64,000 bases of DNA, taken from the NCBI RefSeq assembly GCF_900130045.1, contig NZ_FQXT01000006.1:127488-191487 (forward strand), written 5' to 3'. The notes beneath the pieces were generated by a model. That model searched no databases. It was not told the origin of the DNA and saw only the letters and a program-made list of their open reading frames with translations. Origin of the DNA: Leeuwenhoekiella palythoae. GTDB lineage: Bacteria; Bacteroidota; Bacteroidia; Flavobacteriales; Flavobacteriaceae. Positions within the stretch are counted from its first letter, which is position 1. Each line of letters starts with the position of its first letter. A program made the translations under genes and the position numbers. Below are positions 9,069 through 17,798 of the stretch, in pieces.

Positions 9069-9077
9069 CTTAAACGT

Positions 9078-10070
9078 ATGGATAACAACTTGGTAAAAAT
9101 CGAGCAAGAAGTAAATAGCCTTACGGCGAAAATTAAACAGCTCAAACAAGAAATTGGCAAGATCATTATTGGTCAGGAAGAAACGGTCGAGCAGTTGCTG
9201 ATTACCTTTTTGGCGGGTGGACACGCCTTGCTTGAAGGAGTTCCCGGACTGGCAAAAACCTTGATGATACGCACTTTGGCGCAAGCCATAGATTTAAAAT
9301 TTAAACGTATTCAGTTTACGCCAGATCTGATGCCCAGCGATATCATAGGAACCGAAATTCTCGAGGAAGATCAAACTACGGGGAAGAAATTCTTTGAGTT
9401 CAACAAGGGACCTATTTTCTCAAACATCATCCTTGCCGATGAGATCAACCGTACACCACCCAAAACACAGGCGGCCTTGCTCGAGGCGATGCAGGAATTT
9501 GAGGTGACCTATTCCGGGAAAACCTACGCGCTGGATAGACCCTTTTTTATACTCGCAACGCAAAACCCTATCGAACAATCAGGAACCTTTCCCTTGCCGG
9601 AAGCACAACAAGACCGTTTTTTGCTCTACATCCGTATTGGCTATCCTACCGAAGCAGAGGAAACCACGATTTTAAAAGCAACTACAAGTTCTAAAAAAGC
9701 AAAAGTAGAATCCGTGCTTAGCGGCGAAGAGATCATACGCTTACAGCAACTCGTGCGTGAAGTGCCCATCAGTGATGAACTGATAAGCAAAGTGAGCAAG
9801 ATCATTAGAGCTACCCGCCCTGAAACTACGAGCGACGAATACGTCAAACAATGGGTGAGTTGGGGTGCAGGTCCACGTGCAGGCCAGGCAATGATCTTAA
9901 CCGCAAAAGCCAGAGCGCTTTCGCAAGGCCGACTATCCGTGACTCCAGACGATTTGAAGTTTGTGGCTTTTCCGGTGTTGCGTCATCGCGTGATTGTTAA
10001 CTTCAAGGCGGAAGCTGCAAATATTACGACAGATACCGTGACTCAAAAACTATTGGAAACCATTTTATAA
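9078..10070 (+). CDS. MoxR-family AAA+ ATPase
   Basis: This 330-residue AAA+ ATPase has Walker A GVPGLAKT near residues 54-61, Walker B ILADEINR near 118-125, sensor-type ATQNP, and a C-terminal helical lid. MoxR proteins act as chaperone-like ATPases that, with VWA or DUF58 partners, mature or assemble membrane-associated complexes. It lies between DUF4159 and DUF58 genes with a 6-base gap to the latter, the standard order. The N-terminal region before residue 40 has a coiled-coil-like pattern of Lys, Gln and Glu. The family assignment is sure; the client protein is not known. Confidence 0.95.
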   Translation: MDNNLVKIEQEVNSLTAKIKQLKQEIGKIIIGQEETVEQLLITFLAGGHALLEGVPGLAKTLMIRTLAQAIDLKFKRIQFTPDLMPSDIIGTEILEEDQTTGKKFFEFNKGPIFSNIILADEINRTPPKTQAALLEAMQEFEVTYSGKTYALDRPFFILATQNPIEQSGTFPLPEAQQDRFLLYIRIGYPTEAEETTILKATTSSKKAKVESVLSGEEIIRLQQLVREVPISDELISKVSKIIRATRPETTSDEYVKQWVSWGAGPRAGQAMILTAKARALSQGRLSVTPDDLKFVAFPVLRHRVIVNFKAEAANITTDTVTQKLLETIL

Positions 10071-10076
10071 ATCGGG

Positions 10077-10973
10077 ATGCAAACCAATTATCAAGAACTC
10101 CTCAAACCGGAAATCTTACACGAAGTGTCAGGACTCAGCCTGATTGCTCGGGTGGTTGTTGATGGCTATTTGCAAGGTTTAAATCGCAGTAAAAGTCTCG
10201 GTAGCGGTATGGAATTTAGTCAGTACCGCGGTTACGAGCCGGGGGATGATTTGCGTTTGCTCGACTGGAAAATGCTGGCGCGTTCCGGGCGTTATTACAT
10301 CAAGCAATCAGAGATTGAATCTCAGGTTTCTGTAAAGTTTATTCTTGACGCGAGCAACTCGATGGCGCACAAGGAAGGCGAGCTGACCAAAATGGATTAT
10401 GCTCGGGTTTTGACTGCAAGCCTTGCGTACCTCGCACATCAACAAGGAGATGAGGTGGGGCTTTTCGCGTTAAGCGAAAACCACATGACCACCATTTATC
10501 CCAAAGCCAGCATACAGCATTTTAACCGTTTGCTCCAGGAATTGCTCACGGTAGAAACCACCGGAACCTGGCCGATGAGTGCGATAAGTAATGAGCGTTT
10601 GCACGAGCGTGGCCGTAAAGAACTTATCTTTTTTATTACCGATATGTATGAGCATAGCGACGAACTTTCAGCATTCATAAAAGCGTTGAAAACGTCGCGG
10701 AATGAAGTAGCGGTGTTACAAATAATGGGGCAGGACGAAGTGAATTTTGATTATAAAGGGACAGTGACTTTTGAAGATCTGGAGACCGGGAGCAAGTTGA
10801 AGATTTCTGCAAAGGAGGCCAAGAAGCACTATCTGGAAAACCTGCAAAATAAACTCAAACAAACGGAAGAATTGTTACTGAGTCAGGGCATCAGCCATCA
10901 AGTATTTACGATGGGCGAACCGCTGGGAGAAACCCTGAACTTGTTCCTCAAAAAACGCATAAATCTCGTTTAA
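10077..10973 (+). CDS. DUF58 / VWA-like protein
   Basis: This 298-residue DUF58 protein is the usual partner of MoxR ATPases. The signature is seen at residues 47-69: F, YRGYEPGDDLRLLDW and AR. A VWA-like metal site begins at Asp 91 in LDASNSM, close to the DxSxS MIDAS pattern. No transmembrane segment is seen, so it should be cytoplasmic and peripheral to the membrane proteins encoded downstream. It lies 6 bases after moxR and 1 base before the BatA-like gene, which implies translational coupling. It probably docks clients or adaptor membrane proteins for the ATPase; this is inferred from the family. Confidence 0.92.
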   Translation: MQTNYQELLKPEILHEVSGLSLIARVVVDGYLQGLNRSKSLGSGMEFSQYRGYEPGDDLRLLDWKMLARSGRYYIKQSEIESQVSVKFILDASNSMAHKEGELTKMDYARVLTASLAYLAHQQGDEVGLFALSENHMTTIYPKASIQHFNRLLQELLTVETTGTWPMSAISNERLHERGRKELIFFITDMYEHSDELSAFIKALKTSRNEVAVLQIMGQDEVNFDYKGTVTFEDLETGSKLKISAKEAKKHYLENLQNKLKQTEELLLSQGISHQVFTMGEPLGETLNLFLKKRINLV

Positions 10974-10974
10974 T

Positions 10975-12207
10975 ATGTTTTTTGCCAATCCGATGTATTT
11001 ATGGGCTTTACTGGGACTCGCCGTTCCTGTAGCCATACATCTATGGAGCAAAGACGAGGGCAGAACCATCAAAGTAGGCAGCATTGCAAACCTTAGAGAA
11101 TCTGAAAACGCGCAAACGAGAACACTGCAGCTCAATGAATGGCTGTTACTGCTGTTACGACTGCTGGTGATCGCTTTGTTAGTTGTTATTTTGGCGGAAC
11201 CTTTCGTTAAAACAACAACCAAAAATCAGGATTTGGTTTATCTCGTAGAACCGGAATTATTAAAGATTGACACGTTTAAAACTTCTATTGATAGTCTTGC
11301 GGAAAGCAAAACGGTAAAATTATTTCTAGAGGATTTTCCGGAGTATAATGCAGCCGATTCGGTGAAAACCGTTGCGGCGAACTATTGGCAATTAGCACAG
11401 GATTTTGAGATGCTAAAAGCCGATAGTTTAGTGGTTTTTTCTCAATCGCTTGTCAGGGGTTTTAAAGGGAAACGTCCTGAAATTACCGAAAATGTAAATT
11501 GGGTGACTATTGATTCCATTCAGACCGTTGAAGGTATTGTCGCCTTGACCCAATTGCAAGATTCGGTAGAAGTGCTTGAAGTAAAAAGCACGAAGGAACA
11601 GCTACGCTTTAAAAAGTCTGTTCGTGAAGCTGCAGCTGTACAAAACCTGGAAACGGATCTCGAAATTGAATTCCTTGATACGCTTCAGGTTTACGCATTC
11701 GCGGAAGACAGTCTACAAACCAACCTGAAATTCCTCAAAACGGGTTTTGAAGCTTTATCCACGTATTTAAAGCGCCCGATAACAGTCACTGAAATTACTC
11801 AGAATGAAACACAGCAGGAAGGAATTTTGATTTGGATTAGCCTAAGCGATACGCCTGAGTTTACGGGTACGCTGCTCAAATATCAGCCGGATGCATTCGA
11901 TTCTGATTTGATTGCACAAAACGGTACCCATTTTTCACTGACCCTAAACCTTACCCGTAAAAATGTGGTCGAACAACATCTAGCAGAACAGTTGTTGCCA
12001 TTGTTAAATCTATATCCGGAGTTGGAGAAAGCGGTTCAAAAATACGACCGTCGCGTGTTGGCCGATGCATTTGCAACACCCTTGCGTACAGCAAAAGACC
12101 AAGAACTAAACCACGCCTCAAGCATCCCGCTGACACACTGGTTTTGGTTGGCTTTGCTCATTGCCTTGATTGTTGAACGTTTGTTATCCCGAATTCGAAA
12201 GCAATGA
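10975..12207 (+). CDS. BatA N-terminal-domain membrane protein
   Basis: This 410-residue protein starts with the BatA N-terminal domain: a membrane segment at residues 5-25 (LWALLGLAVPVAIHLW), a basic loop, and a second segment near 55-75 ending LAEP. A long periplasmic-looking domain follows, and a third membrane helix near 388-405 (FWLALLIALIVERLL) closes the protein. Unlike true BatA it has no MIDAS motif, so the VWA function is probably left to the DUF58 partner. Its stop overlaps the next start in ATGA at 12204-12207. It is probably a membrane anchor of the MoxR machinery; the middle domain is unrecognised. Confidence 0.82.
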   Translation: MFFANPMYLWALLGLAVPVAIHLWSKDEGRTIKVGSIANLRESENAQTRTLQLNEWLLLLLRLLVIALLVVILAEPFVKTTTKNQDLVYLVEPELLKIDTFKTSIDSLAESKTVKLFLEDFPEYNAADSVKTVAANYWQLAQDFEMLKADSLVVFSQSLVRGFKGKRPEITENVNWVTIDSIQTVEGIVALTQLQDSVEVLEVKSTKEQLRFKKSVREAAAVQNLETDLEIEFLDTLQVYAFAEDSLQTNLKFLKTGFEALSTYLKRPITVTEITQNETQQEGILIWISLSDTPEFTGTLLKYQPDAFDSDLIAQNGTHFSLTLNLTRKNVVEQHLAEQLLPLLNLYPELEKAVQKYDRRVLADAFATPLRTAKDQELNHASSIPLTHWFWLALLIALIVERLLSRIRKQ

Positions 12208-14423
12208 GCAATACAGGAAAACATAGCGTTCTAAAATTTAAACAGCGTTGGCAAAGCCAATTATGGCTGTTGGTGCTTTTATTGGCGCTGCTTCCGGCGA
12301 TGTTGTTGTTTATTTTGACCAAGGGGATTGTGATCAGTCTTCTCCTTTTTGTGGTTTTAGCGACGGTAGGATTTTTGCTTTATAAACCTTTAGCGCTGGG
12401 AATTTCAAAAGTAATTGCATACATCGATGCGCGCATTCAGCATTCTGAATACAGTGCAGGACTGGTGTTTCAACCTACAGAAGAACTGAGCAGTTTAGGT
12501 CAGATTCAGCGGTATCGCACCGAACAGAAACTGGCAAACGAACTCAAAGCATTAAAAACGCCTATAGATTTTAAACATTTCGGTTTTTTACTTTTTGGAG
12601 TACTGGTTGGTACTTTGATTTTGGGTGTTTTGCTAAACACGAACGATAGTCTTTTTGATGAGGAAGCAATCCAACCTGAAAACGAAATGGTAATCCGCGC
12701 AGTAGATTCCGCGGAAGCGAAAATAATTCCGCCTAAAATCATCCAACAATCCGTCACTGTGCGTTATCCAGGATATACCGGCATTGCTGCACGCACAAGC
12801 GAGAAAATGGATATCAAAGCGCTTGAAGGTTCGCAAATCACTTGGATTTTGACGTTTGACCAGCCCGTCGATTCTGTTTTTATGGAAAGCCAATCGGCGC
12901 AGTATGAGATGAAAACCAACGCCAAAACCTATCAAAGAACCCAGCAATTAACAACCTCAGGGTTTTACAGTTTCCGCTTTGTGGATACCTTGGGTAATGC
13001 TTACGTTTCCGATTTGCACAGCATCGAGACATTGGTTGACGCGCCGCCACAGGTAGATATCTTGAATCTCGATCAGTTCACTTCCTTTGAGCCAGGAGAC
13101 GAAAAAAACATTGCTTTTGACACTCAGATCATTGACGATTACGGTATTAGTGCTGCTTATATTGTGGCGACGGTGAGCCGCGGTTCGGGAGAATCGGTGA
13201 AGTTTCGGGAGGAGCAAATAGCTTTTAATTCTGCTATAACGAAAGGAAGCAAGCAGCAATCCCTTTCGCAACAGCTAAATCTGGATCAGTTAAAAATGGA
13301 GCCGGGTGACGAACTTTATTTCTACGTGCACGCGCAGGATTTGAAAACACCAAAGCCCAATGTAGCGCGTAGCGAAACCTATTTTGCGGTGATCAAAGAC
13401 ACGACCGAATATGAGTATGTCGAAGCCGGAGGAATGGGCGTCGATCTGCTTCCGGATTATTTTAGAAGTCAGCGCCAACTCATCATCGATACCAAAAAAC
13501 TGCTTAAAGACAAACCGAATTTAAGTACTAAAGAATTCAATTCAACCAGCAACGAACTCGCTTTTGACCAGAAAAGTTTGCGTTTAAAGTACGGCGAATT
13601 TATGGGTGATGAAGCCGAAGGTGGTCTTGCTGCACAAACCGAAGATCCCGGGATGCTGAGCGACGATGATGCTGATCCGCTTGCTGAATATTCGCATCGG
13701 CACGACAGTTCCAATGAGCATAATCTAGTGGAAGTGGAGCACGAGCACGAAGGTGAAGAGGCAGAGGAGGAAGACCCGCTGGAGAAATACGTACATAACC
13801 ACAGCGACCCCGAAGAATCGACCTTGTTTGCAAAATCTCTAAAACAGAAACTGCGCGAGGCGCTCAATATTATGTGGGATGCAGAATTGCACCTGAGAAT
13901 GTTTGAGCCCGAAAAATCCCTGCCGTATCAAAATGAGGCGTTGAAATTGATTCAGGAGATCAAAAACAGTTCGCGTATTTATGTGCATCGCATTGGTTTT
14001 GATCCGCCGCCCATCAAGGAAGATAAACGCCTGACCGGCGAGTTGAAAGAAGTTTCAAGCACCACAAAACAGGAGGATATGGAGCAAGCCGCCCGTTTTG
14101 ATGCGATTCAAAAGACCATTTCAAGAATAGAAGAATTGATTGCGTTTCAAGTGAAACCAAATTCAGAAGATCAGCAATTGTTTGAAGACGCAGGCAACGA
14201 ACTTGCAGCATTAGCCATCGAGCAACCTGGGAATTATTTGGAAACTTTACAACAACTCAACTGGATCTCGCAAACGCTCGATGCCGATGTCGAAGCCTTG
14301 AAAGAACTACAAAACGGATTGCTCAAAGCCTTGCCCGTGGAAGAAGCAAAGCCCAACACCCAAAATGCCAAATTTTCTAAACTGGATGCCGTGCTGGTGA
14401 AAAATCTGGATGCCGATGAGTGA
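12204..14423 (+). CDS. Large membrane protein of the MoxR operon, DUF4175-like
   Basis: This 739-residue protein has two adjacent membrane helices at about residues 16-53, a third near 113-132, then a long extracytoplasmic-type region with beta-rich segments and a helical C-terminus. It resembles the DUF4175-type proteins that accompany MoxR/DUF58/BatA genes in Bacteroidota; that assignment is by context and topology. Residues about 486-535 form a striking linker rich in Asp, Glu and His with two related units, DPLAEYSHRHDSS and DPLEKYVHNHSDP, a possible metal-binding or flexible acidic segment. It overlaps its neighbours at both ends (4 and 14 bases), showing strict operon organisation. Confidence 0.75.
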   Translation: MSNTGKHSVLKFKQRWQSQLWLLVLLLALLPAMLLFILTKGIVISLLLFVVLATVGFLLYKPLALGISKVIAYIDARIQHSEYSAGLVFQPTEELSSLGQIQRYRTEQKLANELKALKTPIDFKHFGFLLFGVLVGTLILGVLLNTNDSLFDEEAIQPENEMVIRAVDSAEAKIIPPKIIQQSVTVRYPGYTGIAARTSEKMDIKALEGSQITWILTFDQPVDSVFMESQSAQYEMKTNAKTYQRTQQLTTSGFYSFRFVDTLGNAYVSDLHSIETLVDAPPQVDILNLDQFTSFEPGDEKNIAFDTQIIDDYGISAAYIVATVSRGSGESVKFREEQIAFNSAITKGSKQQSLSQQLNLDQLKMEPGDELYFYVHAQDLKTPKPNVARSETYFAVIKDTTEYEYVEAGGMGVDLLPDYFRSQRQLIIDTKKLLKDKPNLSTKEFNSTSNELAFDQKSLRLKYGEFMGDEAEGGLAAQTEDPGMLSDDDADPLAEYSHRHDSSNEHNLVEVEHEHEGEEAEEEDPLEKYVHNHSDPEESTLFAKSLKQKLREALNIMWDAELHLRMFEPEKSLPYQNEALKLIQEIKNSSRIYVHRIGFDPPPIKEDKRLTGELKEVSSTTKQEDMEQAARFDAIQKTISRIEELIAFQVKPNSEDQQLFEDAGNELAALAIEQPGNYLETLQQLNWISQTLDADVEALKELQNGLLKALPVEEAKPNTQNAKFSKLDAVLVKNLDADE

Positions 14424-16155
14424 GTTGACCTTTGTACATAGTGCCTATTGGATTTCGGGATTGATTGCTGCGGTAATACTATTGGCTATTTTTGTAGTGA
14501 AAGAATGGCCACGCAAAAGCAGGAATTTTGTGTTGCGTCTGGCAGCAGGATTTGTAGCTATTTTGGCACTCCTGACAATCGCCTTAAAACCGGCACACTT
14601 GACCTCAGTGGATGGAAAGCAAGGGGTTTTGCTGACTTCAGGATATCAAGAAGCACAGCTGGATAGTTTGCGGGAAACAAATCCGGAGTTAAAAGAGTTG
14701 ATGTATCAAGATCATATTGATCGCGACGAATTGGATTCAATTTCCCAACTTTTTATTCTGGGAAGTGGAGTTAAACCGTATGATTTTTGGCAGTTGGAAG
14801 GAAAGACCGTAAAGCTTTTAAAGACGGAAATCCCCAATGGAATCAATCAGTTGAGCTATTCAAAAACACTTACAGAAGGAGAAGAACTAAACATTACGGC
14901 CTATTACTCAAAACCAAAACCCGGAAATCAAATCGTATTGCAAGCCCCGGGAAATCTAGGATTGGATTCGATTCAATTTAAGGCTGCTGCAGATACGGTG
15001 TTTTCGCTTCAAGCGAAAGTAAAAGCGCCCGGTGATTTTGTATACAATTTAGTTGAGAAGGATTCTTTTGGAAGGGTTTTGAACAACGAAGCTTTACCCG
15101 TCCACATAAGCCCCGAAAAGCAGTTGAGCGTTGTGATGCTATCGGCATTTCCTTCGTTTGAGTTTAAATATTTAAAAAATTACTTGGCAGAATTAAACCA
15201 TCAGGTTTTAGTGCGCAGTCAGTTGACGCAAAACCGTTTCAAGTACGAGTACTTCAATCAAGAGCGGAAGCCTTTTAATGCATTGAGTACTTCCGGTTTG
15301 AACCATTTAGACTTGCTGATTCTCGATGCGGGAGCCTGGCAATCCCTTTCGCAAAACGAACAAAATAGCATTAAAGATGCGATAACACAAGAGGGGCTGG
15401 GCGTGTTTTTGATGGCTAGCGAAGAGCTATTTTACGGCAGTCAGCCCTTGATCGATTTTAAATTCACCCGAACCGCACAGACAGAAGTAGAGCTACAAGA
15501 CGGCACAGTAGTTTCGACTTTTGGATACTACTTAAATCCTGCAACCAACTTTAATGCAACGCTAAAGTCGGGAAATCAAATTTTAGCCGGACAACGCTTT
15601 ATCGGCTTTGGAAGTGTGAGCACCACGGTGTTGTCAAATACCTACGCTTTGCAGTTAAAAGGAAATCAAGAGCGGTATAAATCCCTGTGGAGCGAGATAT
15701 TAAAATCGGTGCTCAAACCGGAAAGCGGTGAGGTATTTTGGGAAGAACGGGATCAAATTCTTACGCCTAACGAACCCTACACTATAGAATTTCGAACTGC
15801 GGTTTCAGAATTCATCCTAACTGATACCGATGGGAATTCCATTCCTGTCATACAAGATCCAGACATCCCCGAGTTGTGGTCTGCTACTTTTTATCCCGAA
15901 GATACCGGTTGGTTTACCTTAAGATTTTCCGCTGGAGATACGATTTCAGAATATGCATATTATGTGTTTACCGAGGCGGATTGGAAAGCTAGAGCAGCGC
16001 AGGGGCTCACCAAAGCCAATCAGGACTTTTTTAGAAAAGGAGATGCTGAAGTAGAAGAACTTCAAGTTAAACGTCCTATCAATCCAATATACTTTTTTGT
16101 TCTCTTTGTGCTGGCTATGGGCTATTTATGGTTAGAGCCAAAGCTGCGAAGTTAA
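14410..16155 (+). CDS. Membrane protein closing the MoxR operon
   Basis: This 581-residue protein has two N-terminal membrane helices (about residues 12-30 and 38-60), a large extracytoplasmic region, and a C-terminal helix (FFVLFVLAMGYLWL) just before a basic end. The layout mirrors the BatA-like protein at 10975, which suggests a related scaffold with a GATase-like or VWA-like domain between membrane anchors. The start may be the ATG at 14410 or at 14416; both overlap the preceding gene. I recognise no named domain. It is the last large gene of the operon, 137 bases before a small secreted protein gene. Confidence 0.75.
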   Translation: MPMSELTFVHSAYWISGLIAAVILLAIFVVKEWPRKSRNFVLRLAAGFVAILALLTIALKPAHLTSVDGKQGVLLTSGYQEAQLDSLRETNPELKELMYQDHIDRDELDSISQLFILGSGVKPYDFWQLEGKTVKLLKTEIPNGINQLSYSKTLTEGEELNITAYYSKPKPGNQIVLQAPGNLGLDSIQFKAAADTVFSLQAKVKAPGDFVYNLVEKDSFGRVLNNEALPVHISPEKQLSVVMLSAFPSFEFKYLKNYLAELNHQVLVRSQLTQNRFKYEYFNQERKPFNALSTSGLNHLDLLILDAGAWQSLSQNEQNSIKDAITQEGLGVFLMASEELFYGSQPLIDFKFTRTAQTEVELQDGTVVSTFGYYLNPATNFNATLKSGNQILAGQRFIGFGSVSTTVLSNTYALQLKGNQERYKSLWSEILKSVLKPESGEVFWEERDQILTPNEPYTIEFRTAVSEFILTDTDGNSIPVIQDPDIPELWSATFYPEDTGWFTLRFSAGDTISEYAYYVFTEADWKARAAQGLTKANQDFFRKGDAEVEELQVKRPINPIYFFVLFVLAMGYLWLEPKLRS

Positions 16156-16292
16156 ATTCTAATACGATTTCTTAAAATATATCATTTGGGCATATAAAAT
16201 TTAGAAAGCCTTAGCATATGATGCTAAAGTACTTTTAATCTTTTGCTGGTGAGCGCTAATGCTTTGTAAATTAGAATTATAAATTTTAAACG

Positions 16293-16592
16293 ATGAAAAC
16301 TTTACTAAGCATATTCAGCATAATCACACTAAGTTTAAGCACCGCGGTAATACCGGTGAATGATGATCCTAGCACCCAACAACTCACCTTTGATGGCTAT
16401 GAAGGCGGGTACTATTTTTTCTCAGACGAAGCCTATCAAGCCGTGGTTCTGGAAAGTGATTCAGAACTTGTGATGGACCTAAAAAATAATGATGCGGTAG
16501 GTGAGCAATTTGAGGTAGCTTACGAACCTAAAGCACAAACTGAGACTTCTTCAAGTCAAGGTACCATTGAAAGCATTAAAAAAATTAAATAA
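16293..16592 (+). CDS. Small secreted protein, unknown
   Basis: This 99-residue protein has a Sec signal peptide (MKTLLSIFSIITLSLSTA) and an acidic mature part with Tyr/Phe-rich FDGYEGGYYFF near its start, then a Ser/Thr/Glu-rich tail ending in Lys. No domain is recognised. It is the only small secreted gene beside the TldD/E-MoxR locus and lies on the same strand, 137 bases after it, before a strong terminator. A link with the locus, for instance as a client, is only a guess from position. Unlike most Sec substrates in this window, its mature end does not begin with Gln. Confidence 0.7.
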   Translation: MKTLLSIFSIITLSLSTAVIPVNDDPSTQQLTFDGYEGGYYFFSDEAYQAVVLESDSELVMDLKNNDAVGEQFEVAYEPKAQTETSSSQGTIESIKKIK

Positions 16593-16616
16593 TTTATTTT
16601 GATTCCCCTCAACGAG

Positions 16617-16647
16617 AAAGTCCGGATTGTGAATCCGGACTTTTTTT
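16617..16647 (+). terminator. Strong Rho-independent terminator
   Basis: A perfect 12-bp stem (16617-16628 with 16632-16643) with a 3-base loop runs into seven T. It ends the plus-strand block that starts with tldD. Confidence 0.9.
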
Positions 16648-16712
16648 ATGGCTACACTTTTCGGAAGTTTAAATCCTGAAAGCTTTAGTGTAGAATGCTT
16701 CGGGCTGTATGC

Positions 16713-17345
16713 TTATTTAATTTCGGTGATGAAATCTTCTTTAGGCGTACGCACTTTTTTCATATTTACTAACCAATCATTATCGGCATCGCGATAGCCC
16801 AAAGTGAGCAACAAGGTACTTTTATAACCAGAACCTTCCAATTCTAATAATTTATCTACTTCCGCAGGAACAAAACCTTCCATTGGCGTTGCATCAACTT
16901 TTTGTTCTGCCGCAGCAGCGATGGCCATCGCAAAAGAGATATAACTTTGTTTTGAAGCGTGATCTGCCTGCCACTCTTTACCTAAAGGTTCGTACAAACT
17001 CATAATATTTTGCTTGTAATCATCCATAGTTTCGTGAGGTAAGCCGCGCTGATCCATCGTATAATTAAATACTGCGCTTACACGCTCGTTGGTATAACCA
17101 TCCCAAGCAGCAAAAACCAATAAATGCGAGCAATCAGTAACCTGACTTTGATTCCACGCAACATTTTTGATTTTTTCAAGCAATTCTTTGTTGGTAATCA
17201 CAAACACTTTATAAGGTTGTAATCCTGAAGAAGAAGGTGCTAAACGGGCAGCTTCTAAAATATAATCCAGTTTTTCCTGAGGTACTTCGGCGCCATTCAT
17301 GCTTTTAGCTGCATAACGCCATTTTAGATCGTCTAATAAACTCAT
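16713..17345 (-). CDS. Nitroreductase-family NAD(P)H oxidoreductase
   Basis: This 210-residue FMN-dependent nitroreductase family protein has the N-terminal RYAAKSMN motif (FMN phosphate contact), the AARLAPSSSGLQPYKVFV segment and the C-terminal LLLTLGYRD, all characteristic of the NfsB/YodC-like group. It would reduce nitroaromatics, quinones or related electrophiles using NAD(P)H in the cytoplasm. It is divergent from an HxlR regulator across a 93-base gap that holds promoters for both and five GTAAC-like repeats. This recalls the YodB-YodC pair of Bacillus, where an HxlR protein represses a nitroreductase. The function is confident as a family; the substrate is inferred. Confidence 0.92.
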   Translation of the reverse strand: MSLLDDLKWRYAAKSMNGAEVPQEKLDYILEAARLAPSSSGLQPYKVFVITNKELLEKIKNVAWNQSQVTDCSHLLVFAAWDGYTNERVSAVFNYTMDQRGLPHETMDDYKQNIMSLYEPLGKEWQADHASKQSYISFAMAIAAAAEQKVDATPMEGFVPAEVDKLLELEGSGYKSTLLLTLGYRDADNDWLVNMKKVRTPKEDFITEIK

Positions 17346-17365
17346 ATGCTAGTATAATTTTTAAG

Positions 17366-17373
17366 CAAAATTA
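17366..17373 (-). promoter_or_regulatory. -7 promoter element of the nitroreductase gene
   Basis: TAATTTTG on the minus strand matches TAnnTTTG, about 20 bases before the ATG at 17345. Its -33 region falls within the GTAAC repeats at 17384-17406. Confidence 0.6.
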
Positions 17374-17383
17374 GCAAAGGGAG

Positions 17384-17432
17384 GTTACATAAAGTAACTT
17401 TGTAACAAAATAGCTAGTAACATTAGAGTAAC
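17384..17432. promoter_or_regulatory. GTAAC repeat cluster, candidate HxlR operator
   Basis: GTAAC occurs at 17394, 17402, 17417 and 17428, and its complement GTTAC at 17384. The 17384/17394 pair forms an inverted repeat. The cluster covers the hxlR -7 element and leader and the -33 region of the nitroreductase promoter, so a bound regulator could control both genes. That HxlR binds here is an inference. Confidence 0.5.
17395..17402 (+). promoter_or_regulatory. -7 promoter element of the HxlR gene
   Basis: TAACTTTG matches TAnnTTTG and lies about 37 bases before the ATG at 17439. It overlaps two GTAAC repeats. Confidence 0.6.
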
Positions 17433-17438
17433 CGGGTT

Positions 17439-17798
17439 ATGTGTGAGGATGAATTAAATTGTAACGAAAAAATTAGGGCCATTCACGATACGATGGATGT
17501 CTTGAGCGGTAAATGGAAAGTTTCAATTATTGCTTGCTTGTGTTATCAAGGTATGCGTTTTTCTGAATTACTCAGGGAGGTAGAAGGTATTTCCGGGCGT
17601 ATGCTGAGTAGAGAACTCAAAGATCTGGAGATGAATAAACTCATTGAGCGTACCGTAGTTGACACTAAACCGGTAAGCGTGTTTTACAAAATTACAGACT
17701 ATGGTGCTTCTCTAAAAGAACTCACCGATGTCATTGCCGAATGGGGCATAAAGCATCGCGCTCTGATCACTGAAGATTTTAAAAAGGTAACGCTGTGA
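17439..17798 (+). CDS. HxlR-family transcriptional regulator
   Basis: This 119-residue winged-helix regulator has the HxlR signature: VLSGKWKVSIIACL near residues 22-35, RFSELLREVEGIS (recognition region), and MLSRELKDLE. Two N-terminal Cys (residues 2 and 8) resemble the redox-reactive Cys of YodB/CatR-type members that sense quinones or diamide. It is divergent from a nitroreductase gene that it probably controls, and it overlaps the next gene in GTGA, so the Fur-family gene is co-transcribed. The start ATG at 17439 lies downstream of a clear -7 element. Sensing of electrophiles is inferred from family and context. Confidence 0.9.
   Translation: MCEDELNCNEKIRAIHDTMDVLSGKWKVSIIACLCYQGMRFSELLREVEGISGRMLSRELKDLEMNKLIERTVVDTKPVSVFYKITDYGASLKELTDVIAEWGIKHRALITEDFKKVTL

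Noticed and set aside
13469-13867. 132-codon antisense frame rich in Ser and Cys
   Set aside because: It is the shadow of the acidic His-rich linker of the large membrane protein; composition follows from the opposite strand.
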